From Mucidula mucida (taxonomy: Eukaryota > Basidiomycota > Agaricomycetes > Agaricales > Physalacriaceae): a DNA stretch of 64,000 nt. Shown in pieces: positions 11,430 to 22,748 of this stretch. The stretch's first letter is position 1, and each line of letters opens with the position of its first letter. The translations under genes and the position numbers were made by a program. The notes under the pieces are model-generated. The model was given only the letters and a program-made list of their open reading frames with translations, made no database searches and was not told the DNA's origin. The stretch spans positions 62,001 to 126,000 of the forward strand of contig JADNYV010000062.1 in the NCBI GenBank assembly GCA_015501055.1, read 5' to 3'.

Positions 11430-12404
11430 ATGCTAATCACCAAGATCCCCTTTTCTGTGTTTGAATCTGAACCGGATCGATTCACCACTACGTATCATGC
11501 CTACGCCGATCTCCCTGCTGCATTACAAGCCATGGAGACTGAACAGACGGAACAACTTCGCTTCCTCGAAGAAAAGGCTTACTCCACCTTCGTCCCATAC
11601 ATTCACTCGCTCCGTGTCACTCCGCCGGAATACCATTGCTACGTCCTGTCTCCTGAAGAATGCGTCCTTCTCGAGCGTATCGCAAAGGTGGCACAAGCCT
11701 ACAACGACAGACACATCTCAGAAGTGGACGAGGTCGATGTAGAGATGATACTAATAGCTCGCCGCATCACACGGTCTCTCCCTAGCACCTGCTTCGATGG
11801 CACGAAGGAGTGGTTCGTCCGCCTGGACTCTGGCTCCCCCAAGAACGGCCGCGGCCGCGCTGGACCATTCAAGGACGTGCGACAGGTGCTCGATAGCATC
11901 TGTACGAGCCAGCGCGCGTGGAATTATCTCAAGCGCGCGCATACGATGCCCGGAAGCACTGAAAGGCTGCATTTTCTCCCTTGGCGCGCCGAAATTGCGA
12001 CTCGCAACGAGTTTAGGATGTTCGTGCCGCCTTCGGGGCGGGTACGGGCGATCAGCGAGTACGGGAGCAGTGGCGCATGGGGGGATGTCGGTGCAAAGGA
12101 GCTGGAGGATGTCGTGGAGAAGATGCTAGATTGCCACGAAAGGTTTAGGGCGTTGATGGGTGCGGAGTTGCCCACTACGGGGTATACGTTCGATGTGCAC
12201 TGTATACCAAGCGAGAGTGGACAAGGATGGGTTGTCGAACCGATGGAGTTGAACATTTTTGGTGCGCAGAATGGGGCTGGAAGTTGTCTGTTCAATTGGA
12301 TTGAGGAGGGGGTTGGCAGAAGATGTATGGTCTTGGGGACGAGCTGGAGCTTCGTATTCTGTGTGATGTGCCACCAGGACGCAAATGAATTCTTCAGTGT
12401 ATAG
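11430..12404 (+). CDS. Cdc123/D123-like ATP-grasp protein, 3' frame shifted
   Basis: Resembles the Cdc123 (D123) family, ATP-grasp proteins of which the founding member helps assemble translation factor eIF2. This copy may have another role. Motifs in order: FVRLDSGSPKN (family VRLxSRSPKD), WNYLKRA, LPWRAEIATRNEFRMFV, GRVRAISEYGS, then YTFDVHCI and WVVEPMELNIFG, which is the acidic ATP/metal-binding end. The annotated frame gives 324 residues, but its last 35 or so (CMVLGTSWSFVFC) do not look like the family. Another frame of the same DNA reads YGLGDELELRILCDVPPG and stops at 12388. That suggests a one-base loss in the G run at 12308-12312, either a sequencing error or a real recent shift. 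The gene is intronless as far as I can see. Confidence 0.7.
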   Translation: MLITKIPFSVFESEPDRFTTTYHAYADLPAALQAMETEQTEQLRFLEEKAYSTFVPYIHSLRVTPPEYHCYVLSPEECVLLERIAKVAQAYNDRHISEVDEVDVEMILIARRITRSLPSTCFDGTKEWFVRLDSGSPKNGRGRAGPFKDVRQVLDSICTSQRAWNYLKRAHTMPGSTERLHFLPWRAEIATRNEFRMFVPPSGRVRAISEYGSSGAWGDVGAKELEDVVEKMLDCHERFRALMGAELPTTGYTFDVHCIPSESGQGWVVEPMELNIFGAQNGAGSCLFNWIEEGVGRRCMVLGTSWSFVFCVMCHQDANEFFSV

Positions 12405-12822
12405 ACGGCATCAACTTTGTATTCAGTATGCAGATCTGTCACTTCGTCGTTGTTTTGTCATATCGTTATATCAGTAGTCCCAGCAACAATTTACTCCCTG
12501 ATTCTCAACAATCTCACACTCGCCGAGTGGTGACCTGGATAAGTGGGATATCGGTGTCGCTTTCTTTTCTTGGCTGCGTCTTGAAGTTTCGAAGCGAACA
12601 ACTCACATTTAGGTCGCTACATTCTATATTTACTATAGGGCACGGAAAAGCCCTTCCAGACTCAAAGAAACCTGAAGTGCAAGAACTTGCGGGTCATCAA
12701 CAAATATAACGAACACGGCTAACCAATACACAGAAGACTCGTTGAATTAATGCGTACTAATGCCCTCCACTGATTACCCGGGCAAATTGCAATAAAAACA
12801 GTGCATGTTGGCAATCTGCCTA
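12405..12822. other. Stretch without a recognised gene
   Basis: A convergent intergenic region with nothing recognisable. Confidence 0.35.
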
Positions 12823-13356
12823 CTATGGCTCATCCATACCTACGAATCCGCCTATAACACTCTCCACCACGCCAGGCGTAGCAGTCGAATCTGCATTGAC
12901 GTCTACCTGCTCATCCGCTCCACTCTGACGCAGAAGTTCCTCCAACACCGGACTCAACTTGCCATCCGTCGCGCGTGCAGACTCGGATACCGAGCTCAAA
13001 CTCGCTGGCGGAACGTAGGCTCTCACTGCGCCCGCGATTGCCTTGGCCAGATCCGGCGCTGGTACGCCAAGAGACAGCGCGAGTGCTATGATATGCGCCT
13101 CGACGGTATCACTACCTGAGTCGCTAGATCCCTGTCCCTTCTCCGTGTGTGATTTTGGAGGAGCGCCCAGTGCAAGATTCCACCATCCGCCGACTTCAGT
13201 CTTCCACTGCATTACGCGCCAGGAGTAATACGCGGCGAGGGCGGTGGTGATAAGTGCGAGGAGGTATATAAGGCGACTCAGACGCGTGGATGAGAGTGGT
13301 GCGGAGACAGGTTTCATGAGCGGTTTGTTTGAACCAGGAGAAGATGGGCGGGACAT
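12823..13356 (-). CDS. Unrecognised single-pass membrane protein
   Basis: A single-exon frame of 177 residues. I do not recognise the family. A Ser/Pro-rich N-terminal tail is followed by one hydrophobic segment at about residues 28-43 (LIYLLALITTALAAYY) and the motif YYSWRVMQWKTEVGGWW. The C-terminal part is soluble, Ala/Ser-rich and acidic. The N-terminal tail carries several basic residues, so it probably faces the cytosol. A peroxisomal or mitochondrial outer-membrane anchor is possible but unsupported. The ATG at 13356 is the first in frame. Confidence 0.55.
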   Translation of the reverse strand: MSRPSSPGSNKPLMKPVSAPLSSTRLSRLIYLLALITTALAAYYSWRVMQWKTEVGGWWNLALGAPPKSHTEKGQGSSDSGSDTVEAHIIALALSLGVPAPDLAKAIAGAVRAYVPPASLSSVSESARATDGKLSPVLEELLRQSGADEQVDVNADSTATPGVVESVIGGFVGMDEP

Positions 13357-13514
13357 GGTCTGCTGGAATTGAATGGAGCGAGATCTTTTGAATATTCGGG
13401 GCGCAGTTTCAAGGCAAGAGACGCGTCGAGACAGTGGTGGTTTAGATTCAAAACTGGCGGGACTGGCAAGCTTTAAAGCGTGTCATGGTGACGTAGCGAA
13501 CCTCGTCATGGACG

Positions 13515-13742
13515 TCAGCCATCCGGCGTTTACCGAAAGCGCGCCCCTTGTGCTACCCCCTCAATCTCTATTACTGTTAGTCAACTGAAGACTGCTACGG
13601 TCTTGTCTATTCACGTACAGAACAGATACAGCGAGAGTCGAGCGGGTTCTAGCTAGACGCATGAAACCGTATAACGATGCTTGTGTCGGCACACCAACAA
13701 ACGGGTACTCCGGGACCGTCCAGCTCAATGGCTCTCATAACA
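13515..13742 (-). repeat. Dispersed repeat R1, copy 2
   Basis: About 228 bp in the opposite orientation to the other copies. Reading the minus strand it starts TGTTATGAGAGCC and ends GCCGGATGGCTGA. It lies upstream of the membrane-protein gene. Confidence 0.85.
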
Positions 13743-14031
13743 TGGTCATCAACACAATCGACATTCTATCTAGATTTTCAACTGTGCTGTCTTTTTTTTC
13801 TGACTGTTACTCTGGCAAGGATCGGCCATGAGAGCGACGCCACATAGTGGACATGCCTCTATGTCTAATGCATATTGTAGACTCAAGAGGTCGGCTGTGT
13901 CATGTTCGGTCTGCGAATATCGTCGATACGAGTCTTACTCACTCTACACAACGAACACACCCATCTTGATCAGGATCATATCATTTGTACAAACTGTTAC
14001 TAAAAATACAAGGAGGAGTCCAAATTCACAA

Positions 14032-16754
14032 CTACAGCGCTTTCAGTGCCTGAGCAATCAAATCATCCACAGGGTTTCCGCCAGCTTCAACATACATCTT
14101 CGCCTTCTCAAATATACCCTCCCACGGTGCCTTCTCGTCCGCGTCTTTGATGGAAGTTAAGGTCTTGCTGATGAACGCCATAGCAAAGATGGTGGCCACC
14201 AATTCATCCTTCAGCCCTTTCGTCAACGCCGCCTTTGCCTTCTTCTCGTCGACATTCACAACCTGCAAAACCTTCAACGAGAACGCCCCGTCGAACGCCT
14301 GAAGTCTAGCAAGCGCCTCCAACGGATCCTGAGGCTTTTTCGGTCCGGCAGCAGACACGCGACGCTCCTTCCCTTTCGTCGCCGACTTTTTACGAGGCGC
14401 CTCTACGTCATCGTCTGGAATGTCCACCATCCCGCGGTGCTGTGAAGGTGGATATCCCGCATACATGACAGATCCCACACCAGTGCTGGGCCTACTAAAT
14501 GTCTTACAACGCACTGACGCCCCTGGGGCAGCTGGGGCAGCCCCGTACATGCGAACATCCGCACGATAGTCAACGACAGGAGGAGGAGCAGATACCTCTG
14601 CAGTGACTTTCTTTCCAGATTCGTCCACCGCAACAAAAGATGTGTGAGTCGACACGATTGAGTAGGTCTTTCCGAGGCGTACGATGTGCGCCTTGATTGT
14701 GCGCTTGAGTAAGCAAGAGTCCTCGGTGAATTTAGCTTCATTACCAGCCTTGATCATGGCATCATGTCGACCGTCCTCGAAGTCTTGCACGATTTTACGA
14801 GCAGCAAGTGCGTGAATAGCGGGAGGTACACCTTCGTCCTCAATGGGGAGCTGGCTAAGAGTTACGGGTATAGGAAGCTCGATGATAGAGCCATCTTCAG
14901 TCACTCCGCGCAGACAGACGGTTTTTGGTACTTGCTTCCCTGTCATGCGGATTAGCAAGGAGGAATTACTGGAAACAGAATATAAACTTACCCTTCATAA
15001 TCACATAAACATTCAGACGAACACCTGGAGATAGGCTTTGAATCGTGGCGGGACTAATTTGCACAGCAGGAGGTGGAGGAAGAACCACTTTCGGAGGAGA
15101 CGGAAGAGGGCGAGTATCGACTTTGGTCGGATCGGTGGACTCGTCAAAAATGTTCAAACTCTCCTTCTTCGTCTCCTCAACCGCCATGCTCTCCACAATA
15201 TCATACTCAACTTCGTCGCCAGCCTCCGTAGATGTCGTCTCAGGAAGAGGCCGCCCCCAATCGACCTTGATATCAGAAATAAGCGGTGTCCGCGCGGCCT
15301 TGAGCAGCCTCGCAATCTTTCCGGTGATAGCAGACTCTTGCTCCGTCACCATCATACAAGCTCCATTACCCACACGTGCAATACCTTCACACATCGCTGT
15401 CGACGCCGAGTCGCCAATCCCGAGACAATAAACACGCAGGTAAGCTTTCGACGGAGCTGCAGCGACCGCGTCCTTCACCTCCTTATATACACCCTCCAAG
15501 TCCCAAGCATCTCCATCGGTGAGCACGAATACACTCGTAGGGCGATCCGTTTTGCGACTCCTGAAACACATCGCCAGTGCGCTCCGCGTTTCCGTCCCGC
15601 CATAGTCCGCACGCATTCCATCAACGTGGCGCGTCGCATCGTCGAGTGTCTCTTGATCGTACGGCCGACTGCCTTCTGGCCACAACATATCAGCACGGCT
15701 GCCGAAAGAGGCGATCTGGAAGTAGGTGTTCATGTGCGGAAGAGAGCGAAGCATGATAGCCAGAGCCTTTGAAGCAGCCGCTATGCGTCCGCCTTCCATC
15801 GACCCAGAGCGGTCAACGAGGAAGATGAACTCTTGGCTCTTCAAGTCGGGTAGAGAAAATCTCGGAACAAAGCTGAGCGCCATTGCGAGAGTGTCGTGCT
15901 CGGGGTGAAGCTCTGCAATGCAGCGCGGCGCGTCAAGGCCAGCAGCTTTGATTGTAAGAACAAAGTCCTTGTCCAAGACAGACTCGGACGTGAGGGTCAC
16001 GCGAGCGTAGTTGGAGAAAGGCAGATCTTTGGCGTTGGGGAGCTCAGGATCGGGTCCAAGCTCAGTGGAAATGGTGTACGACGGACATCCAACCTTGCTG
16101 ATTGGCGCAGTAGCTTCTACGGAGATTTTGAGCTCGATGAACGGCGCTTTGCCGCTACGACATGAAGGAAGTGTGGAAGTGTCTGAGCTCTTCAGTGTGC
16201 TCGGAGCTTCACCATAACGAGCGCCGATGTGTACGGGAAGATGAAAGCGAATAGAATCGTTCTCTTCATCCTCGGCGAGCTCAGTTGAGTAAGTCAATTC
16301 GATCTGTACTTCCTCATGAGCCGCGATATTTCCGACGGAGACTTGGAATACTGATTGATGATTAGCCAAGTCAAATACGAGTTGGAGAAACACACATACC
16401 GTCCGGAGTCTGCTGTTCCATGAGCGATGCTGTTTTGCCTTGGGCGACTGCAGCATCATACGTTGCTTTGGCCTCAGCTTTCTCTTGCACTACACCAACA
16501 ACTCGCGTCCCATCCTCCTTGATCATAACGAACCCAGATACCGCGGCCCTCGCGGGTACAGGAAACGCATACATAGCTTCGATTGGAGATTTTGCGTCGT
16601 TGCCAAAGGTCTGCGTAAGTTTGACCTGAGCGCCAATCTCTTTAATGGTAACATTGGTGTGGACATGGCGCAGAGGAAGCGCTACAAAGTCATGCTCGTG
16701 GAAGTAACCTAGTCCGAAGAATGAGCTGGAAGAGGAATAGTTTCCGAATGCCAT
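14032..16754 (-). CDS. VIT and von Willebrand A domain protein (copy A)
   Basis: Three exons (16400-16754, 14992-16350, 14032-14939) give 873 residues. The VIT (vault/inter-alpha-trypsin) domain comes first (VTIKEIGAQVKLTQTF, YAFPVPARAAVSGFVM). The vWA domain follows with a complete MIDAS site: FLVDRSGSMEGGR (DxSxS) and VLTDGDA. After a Pro-rich linker (LPSPPKVVLPPPPAV) comes a C-terminal domain (KQVPKTVCLRGV to WEGIFEKAKMYVEAGG). Proteins with this layout bind ligands through the metal site; the cellular role in fungi is not established. No signal peptide or membrane segment is visible, so it is probably cytosolic. TATAAA lies 44-49 bp upstream. A paralogue in the opposite orientation lies at 22749-25549. 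Confidence 0.9.
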
Positions 16755-16797
16755 GAGGAATGATTAATGATTGTTGAAACTAAGGATTGGTCGACGG

Positions 16798-16803
16798 TTT
16801 ATA
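16798..16803 (-). promoter_or_regulatory. TATA box of VIT-vWA copy A
   Basis: TATAAA on the minus strand, about 45 bp before the ATG at 16754. Confidence 0.55.
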
Positions 16804-17702
16804 GACATGTCGGGTCCGCAGTCTCAGGGGACTGAGATCGAAAGTCTCATTCTGAGTTCATAACAGTTAGTGGACAAATGGCTGTGCGGAGTACTCACGT
16901 TTCTCCTCGCTATATAAGCTATGCTTTTGCCGCGGTCCCTCGTGAACGTTTAGGCTCTAGGACGCGGAGAGGGCCTATAACATCAATTTGTCTCGAGCGC
17001 GTAAATATTAACTTCTGCGAGGTTGCCACGATTACTTTAATGCACGAAAGGTGACTTGCGAGCCACGAGAGGGCAAAGAACCTTGACATCACAGGTTGAG
17101 ACGCGATACTAGTGGGGTCTGCAGGTGCACTGCCATGAAGTTCCTACAAGAGCAATTGCTGTCCTCATGCAGACTAAATCTACTGTTGATTAAGTACAAG
17201 TCTTGAGTTAGCATACAGAGGCATGAGCATACGTCTGGGTGTTCTATTGTCACGGTCTCGTCTTGTGAGAGTCGCCAGCGAGGAGAAAACCTGATAATGA
17301 GATGATGGGTTTAGCATTGTAACATCCTCTTGGACATCCTGAGTCTGACAGGCTGATGAGCATACGAAGCGTCCGGTGCTCATTGCCGCGAAGATCCAAT
17401 TGGGACTAGAGATGGTGAAATCGCTGCAAATGAATCATCGGGATGTGCGGCTGGCAGACGCAACAGCCGCCATCTACAAAACCAGTAACATCTAGAAAGA
17501 GTAGAGATTTTAGGACCTGCAAAACAGAAGAGTTAGTGCAAGGAAACAAGAAAGTAGTGTTAAATTGAATGCAGCGGGTGAATTACAGATGGTGGATATG
17601 TACAATAATGCATGTGTGAGTGCGCGTGTAGATGTTAGTGTTGTACAGGAAATTAGAAAGGAAGAGATTCAACCCCGCAACATGTAAGCCAAGACAGCGC
17701 GT
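16804..17702. other. Stretch without a recognised gene
   Basis: About 900 bp between VIT-vWA copy A and the 3' end of the BUR1-type kinase gene. It contains no convincing coding sequence and probably holds promoter and 3' UTR sequence. Confidence 0.4.
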
Positions 17703-20595
17703 CTACGAATATGGCAAAGGATTGGGACCGCCACCTTGATCGCGCCAATTGTGCTGTCGGGGTCCCCCACCCCGCCAATTAGCTGCCCCATTTGGTGCGT
17801 TCGCAGGATGGTTCGGTGGGAGTCGTGGATCGCGGTGGCTGATCACAGGATAGCGGCTAGTCACAGGACCCGTGGGAGGAGGTCCATCTCGTCGGCCGTG
17901 AGGAGGCCCACCACCTCGAGGACCAAGGAATTTCTGATAATGTGGATTGAAGCCGGAAGGATGATCTCGGTGTAATGCAGGATTCATCGGCAGTGAATGA
18001 TACAAGTTAGGTGCTATGGGAGGGTGGTTGTATTGCTGCTGTGGCGGGGCGACATCTCGGACGTAAATCGGACGACGAGGTTGAGCAACGGGTTGTTGCT
18101 GAGCGTTGCCGATGGGCCGTTGATTGGGAGGACGTTGACCACGTTTGTCTAACTCGTGAGAAGGTTCATAAGACGGTAAACTGAAGTGGTATAAGTACGT
18201 GGGCGGTACGCGAGAAAAAATAACACTTACGACTTCGGGTCTGCAGGGAGAGGATCTGTCCAGAAGTAGTCATGGTCTAACGCTTGAGCAGCAGTGAGCC
18301 GCTGCGCAGGATCTAGTATTAGCAGTTTGTCCAAGAGATCTACGGTCTCTGGATCGACGCTGACACCAAACGACAGTAAGTTATGGGTTACAGAGCCTTA
18401 GCTCTCCACAAACCTGTTGAAATTCTGCTTGATTCTCCTAGGGAGATGATCCTTGAAGAATTTGGGCACGCCTTCACATCCAGGCAAGGCGTCGTGATTC
18501 GGCCAAGTATGCTGCGTTGGTGTGCCACAGAGTGCCCATATTCTCTCGAGCTGGTCGATGTCCGATGTTCCTGGAAGAATTGGACGTCGAGTGAACATTT
18601 CTCCCAGAACGCAACTATGGGGTGTTGATGAGTAAATATAGGCCAGTAGAATAAGGAAGGCACGAACCCAATACCCCATATGTCCACCTCTCCGCCGTAG
18701 TTTCGCGCACCCATGAGAAGCTCAGGCGGCCGGTACCACCGGGTCACAACACAGTTAGTGTATCTTCGCTCTTTGCCCCGAAATTCAACCCGAGAATCAA
18801 ACGCTCGGGCCAAACCAAAGTCTGCAATCTTCAGACTACCGTCGTTGGATATGAGTAAATTGGCGGCTTTCATATCACGATGCAGTATGCCGTTCTGCGA
18901 GACTCAGAAAAGAGGCCCAGCGATAACAGAAAAGAACATACACGATGCATGTACTCTGTGCCTTCCAGCAACTGCTTCATGTACAACTTGATGTGACTGG
19001 GTTGTAATTTGACACGTTCATTGTCCAAGAGGCCAGCAAGGTCGTGATCCATATACGGGGAGACCATAGTCACTGACAAAGGGTCTTTTTCGGTACCTAT
19101 AATCCATATGACTCTGAAATCTCATGAAAAGAAAGTCAACTTACTTCGAACGACAAACATGTCCACTATGTCGAGGATGCAGGGGTGTTTCAAAGCCTTG
19201 AGAATCTTGATTTCTCTGAGCGCAGTGACCGGCATGCCTTCCTTTTCGTTGTGCATCAAGATACGTTTCAAAGCAACCATTTTTCCGGTCGATTTTTGTA
19301 CGGCTTTGTGAACCTCTCTAAAATAAAGATTAACGATAGCTCAGCATGAAAGAAGAATACTTGCCCAAAAGTACTTCACCGAGCTTGGTTGTAACATCGT
19401 AATCGGCTTGCAATCCGCACCCTTTGAAAACACGGCCGTACGCCTGTTCTTCTTGCTTCCGGGATCGACGCTGTGGAAGGGGTCTCCGAACCTTAGGCTT
19501 TGGTGGTAGAGGCTTCTTCTCTTCAATACGCTGTTTAGGTGGTTTTGGCAACGGAAGGGACGGAGGAGCATGATCCTTGTTTGGAGCTTGAGGTCGGATG
19601 GAAAGTGGTGGCCGGACGGGATATGGACGCTGTTCAGGCGCTGGCGCTGGAGCTGGCGGTGTAGCTGGCGGGGGAGCGGTGGGTGACGGTGACGGTGGGG
19701 GAGGTAGCTCTGTGGGAGGTGGATGGGAAGGAGGAGAAACTGGACGATAGTCTTGAGGCTGCTTGATAGGCCAAGACGGAGGGAACGGAGGTGTTTTTGC
19801 ATAGTCTGAGTGCGGCGGCGATATAACGCGGTGGCGGGGCGATGACGGCCGGCTTGGACTGCGATTGCGCCCAGGCGGGGGGCCAGGTGGAGTCCTGGGC
19901 GACCGCGGCCGGTCGAATACGGCACGTTCACGGCTACGGCCACGCTCTGTAGGACGATTATCGCGTCGGGAGTCGGTCGGACGGTATGAACGGTCCGTGT
20001 CGCGCAGTCCCCAGCTAGGATGTTCGTCATAAGAAGGCCGGTATGAGTTATACCTGTCTCTGTCGTAATCTCTGCTTCTCTCTCGTCGTCGCGGCGGTGA
20101 GGGAATACGGGACTGTCGTTGACTCCGCCATCTGTCATGTTCACGAGGTGGTGAACGTATGGGTGAAGGTGAAGGTGAATAACGCCTGCGTGGTGCGTAA
20201 CGGTCCGCTGTGGGCTCCCAATGGTCGGGATGATTTCGCTGTCTCTGTGCATGGGCAGCTGCCTTCCTCTCGTCTTGCATCTGTTTATGGTCAATCCTCT
20301 TGATATCAGCAGGACCAGGAAAGAAGTTATCGACTGCAGGTGCCGTTGAACTCGACGGCGGCGCAGTTGGCGGCGCGGCGGCTTTCGTCTTGAATGGAAA
20401 GCTGATTGCCTTCTTCTTGGGCGGGTCCTCTGAACGCGCAGGCGGAAGTGGCGTAGCAGAACTACTGGGTTGTGGCGGGTGATTTCCGTCGTCGACCTCG
20501 CCTTCCTCCGGGGACGGTTCCCGCCGTTTCCGGGGTCGGTCATTGTCGGGCGACAGCGACGGACGTCGTTTGCGCCGGTCATGCATTGCAGACAT
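17703..20595 (-). CDS. BUR1: CDK9-type kinase, BUR1/SGV1 orthologue
   Basis: Cyclin-dependent kinase that phosphorylates the RNA polymerase II machinery during elongation (family knowledge). Seven exons (19361-20595, 19145-19317, 18942-19096, 18668-18894, 18414-18614, 18231-18359, 17703-18180) give 865 residues. The first 390 or so residues are an Arg/Ser- and Pro-rich region ([25 protein letters not shown]). The kinase domain then follows: VALKRI with the ATP-binding Lys, [54 protein letters not shown]. The end has the [11 protein letters not shown] motif that marks BUR1/SGV1, then a Gly/Pro-rich tail. The long RS region recalls CDK12, but the kinase tail fits BUR1 better. Start: [13 protein letters not shown] at 20595; an upstream in-frame ATG at 20661 is less likely. 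It is divergent from the Nudix gene, with only 119 bp between starts. Confidence 0.93.
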
Positions 20596-20714
20596 CGTTC
20601 TACAAGACGACGACGATGATGGCGAGCAGTAAGTGCAGCTCGTGGCTGTGCAACTTTCCATTACAGTGATTGGTCTGCGATCTTAACAATGCCAAACACA
20701 TCGACTCGCCCACC
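20596..20714. promoter_or_regulatory. Shared divergent promoter, BUR1 / Nudix
   Basis: The two start codons are separated by 119 bp, so the elements driving both genes must overlap each other or the coding regions. I see no TATA box in either direction. Confidence 0.6.
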
Positions 20715-21566
20715 ATGGACCCACAAATGCTTCCTCCAGGTCTTGAAGGCCAATTGTCCTTGCTATTATCTGGTGGAGATAACCAGAAATGGAGTGAAAT
20801 CAAGCAGACACGCTTCTACACGAACGCTTTTATCCTGCAGGACGACAAGGTGATTTAGCCACTCGCGATCTCGATTGCTCAACAAATTCGCGCCAAAAAC
20901 GCGTCATTATTCAAGTTCTACTCTGATACGATAAACAGATTCTTCTCGGACACAAGAAGCGTGGAGTCGGACAAGGATTGTATGTTGCCCCCTGATGCTT
21001 TCATCGCTCATACTGAAATGATGATTAGTTTCAATGGCTTTGGTATAAACCTACAACAACGATTTGTTTCCGGGAGTCGCCTAATTCTAGTATGTGGTAG
21101 GTGGCAAAGTTGAACCCGGAGAAAACAGCGCAGAAGCTGCCCTACGTGAACTTCAAGTATGCAGTTCAGATGGATCGCCCCACCATCGACCTTCTAACCA
21201 CATCTTCTAGGAGGAATCTGGTGTCACTGCTCCACTTACTCACGCCGGGGTGCTCTTGTTCACTCTAGAAGGGACCGATTGGGCGTTTTACATTGACATC
21301 TACCGTGCCACGGAATATACTGGCGACATAATTGAGTAAGCTCATCTTCTCTCACTGTTCACGACTCCTGGTTTCATGATATGCCTAGAACGGACGAGAT
21401 GAGACCGCAGTGGTTCAATACCAATGAACTTCCTTTCAATAATATGTGGCAAACCGACACATATTGGTTACCCTTGTTGCTCAAAGGCACCTCGTTCAAA
21501 GGCCGGGCGGATTTTAAGACTATCGACGGAGTATCACAGCCAACAAAATGGTGGATTGGTACATAG
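20715..21566 (+). CDS. MTH1/NUDT1-like Nudix hydrolase
   Basis: Probably hydrolyses oxidised purine nucleoside triphosphates such as 8-oxo-dGTP and so cleans the nucleotide pool. Six exons (20715-20849, 20939-20979, 21029-21042, 21101-21156, 21211-21335, 21389-21566) give 182 residues. The third exon is only 14 bp but is needed to build FNGFGGKVEPGE. The Nudix box GxKVEP..EN...ALRELQ-EESGV is complete and is interrupted by an intron just before EESG. Family-specific segments are present: KKRGVGQG, WAFYIDIYRA and DEMRPQWF. The start has an excellent context (CCACCATGG). Confidence 0.92.
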
Positions 21567-22706
21567 TCAGCCTCATGTTTGTCATAAAAAATAACCATAC
21601 TTTACACTCGTTCTCTTTGAATGTACGTTGAGGTCGAGATCACGTATACTTACCGTCCTCAGATACTACAACTGTGCGTATATCACATCAGCAAAGTGAT
21701 ATCGGGTATTCGACGTAGATGAAAGACTGGGAGTGAGTGGCATTGCAAAACGCAGAGTCGGGTTTCGAGACTAACTGCAGTAGGTCACCGGCAGGACAGC
21801 GGCGGGTTGTATGGCCATGTGTGGCATACCGCCAGCGTCCGTTGAGTCGATCACATCGATCACATTCCAATTTCCATGTTTTTATTCACGCGCGCCACTA
21901 GTCCATACGCGCAGAAGCGCGGACGCCCAGGATTCCTTCATCTGCAGTATGCTTCATGAATGCGATTGATCTCCCGACACTCGGACAAGACTTCCTCTTA
22001 CTTTGCACTGCGTTCCCTGGGGCTGTCCGACTTCCTCGGGAACTTCATCAATCTTCCTTCTTCTTCAAGACTTCAATTCAAGACCCATTTCGACTGTTGT
22101 GGGTTGGAGGACAGCCGTCGTTCTGAAAGAACTTATCTAACCACTATTGTGCCTCAAGTCTGTGAAAGCTATGCAGACTGCAACAGCATTTCCCTTCTGG
22201 GGAGCATGCTAAAACGGAACACCATCTTTTGCGATAGCGGGAAGCTATTTTCGTTTATTAGACCACTGGAAGAACTCGAACCGTCATTGACACGCCATCA
22301 CAGATATTAAATATCTCAACGTCCTAGAGAAGTGAAAACGATGTTCTTACAAGCGGTCTTTCTTGTTTGGGCCCTCCTACAGTCTCGAAAGCTAATCCAG
22401 GCTTGTGCTGGATTATCATCTGCTTGGATGTGCGTTGATTCGTCTATCTAGAAACCTGACAGGCAGTGTTCGCTAGGCACCCTCGGCAAGCGCCTGACGG
22501 AGTAAGCATTCTTGCTTGTATAGCTTCGTGCTGTGGCTCGCTACGTTGCTTTTGGGGTCGCTATCGATAGCGATAGCGATCTTACCGCTTTGTACAGCCT
22601 TTATTACTGTCGACGGTCACACGCGATCAAGTATTTTAACTGCGATGTACTCAGATTGAGTGCATCTCCTCCATCTGCGACGTTTGTGGACCCCCGCGGA
22701 AAAGTC
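21567..22706. other. Stretch without a recognised gene
   Basis: About 1.1 kb before VIT-vWA copy B. A 117-codon open frame at 21960-22310 has no family feature. I see nothing else. Confidence 0.4.
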
Positions 22707-22713
22707 TATAAAG
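22707..22713 (+). promoter_or_regulatory. TATA box of VIT-vWA copy B
   Basis: TATAAAG, 36-42 bp before the ATG at 22749, supporting that start. Confidence 0.6.
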
Positions 22714-22748
22714 CCACAGCCAGTCCTTTCATTCGACCAGAATTCTGC

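Noticed and set aside
15038..15772. Long plus-strand frame inside VIT-vWA copy A, repeated as 23674-24489 on the minus strand of copy B
   Set aside because: It mirrors the real coding sequence in both copies and is Arg/His-rich, which is typical of an antisense shadow.
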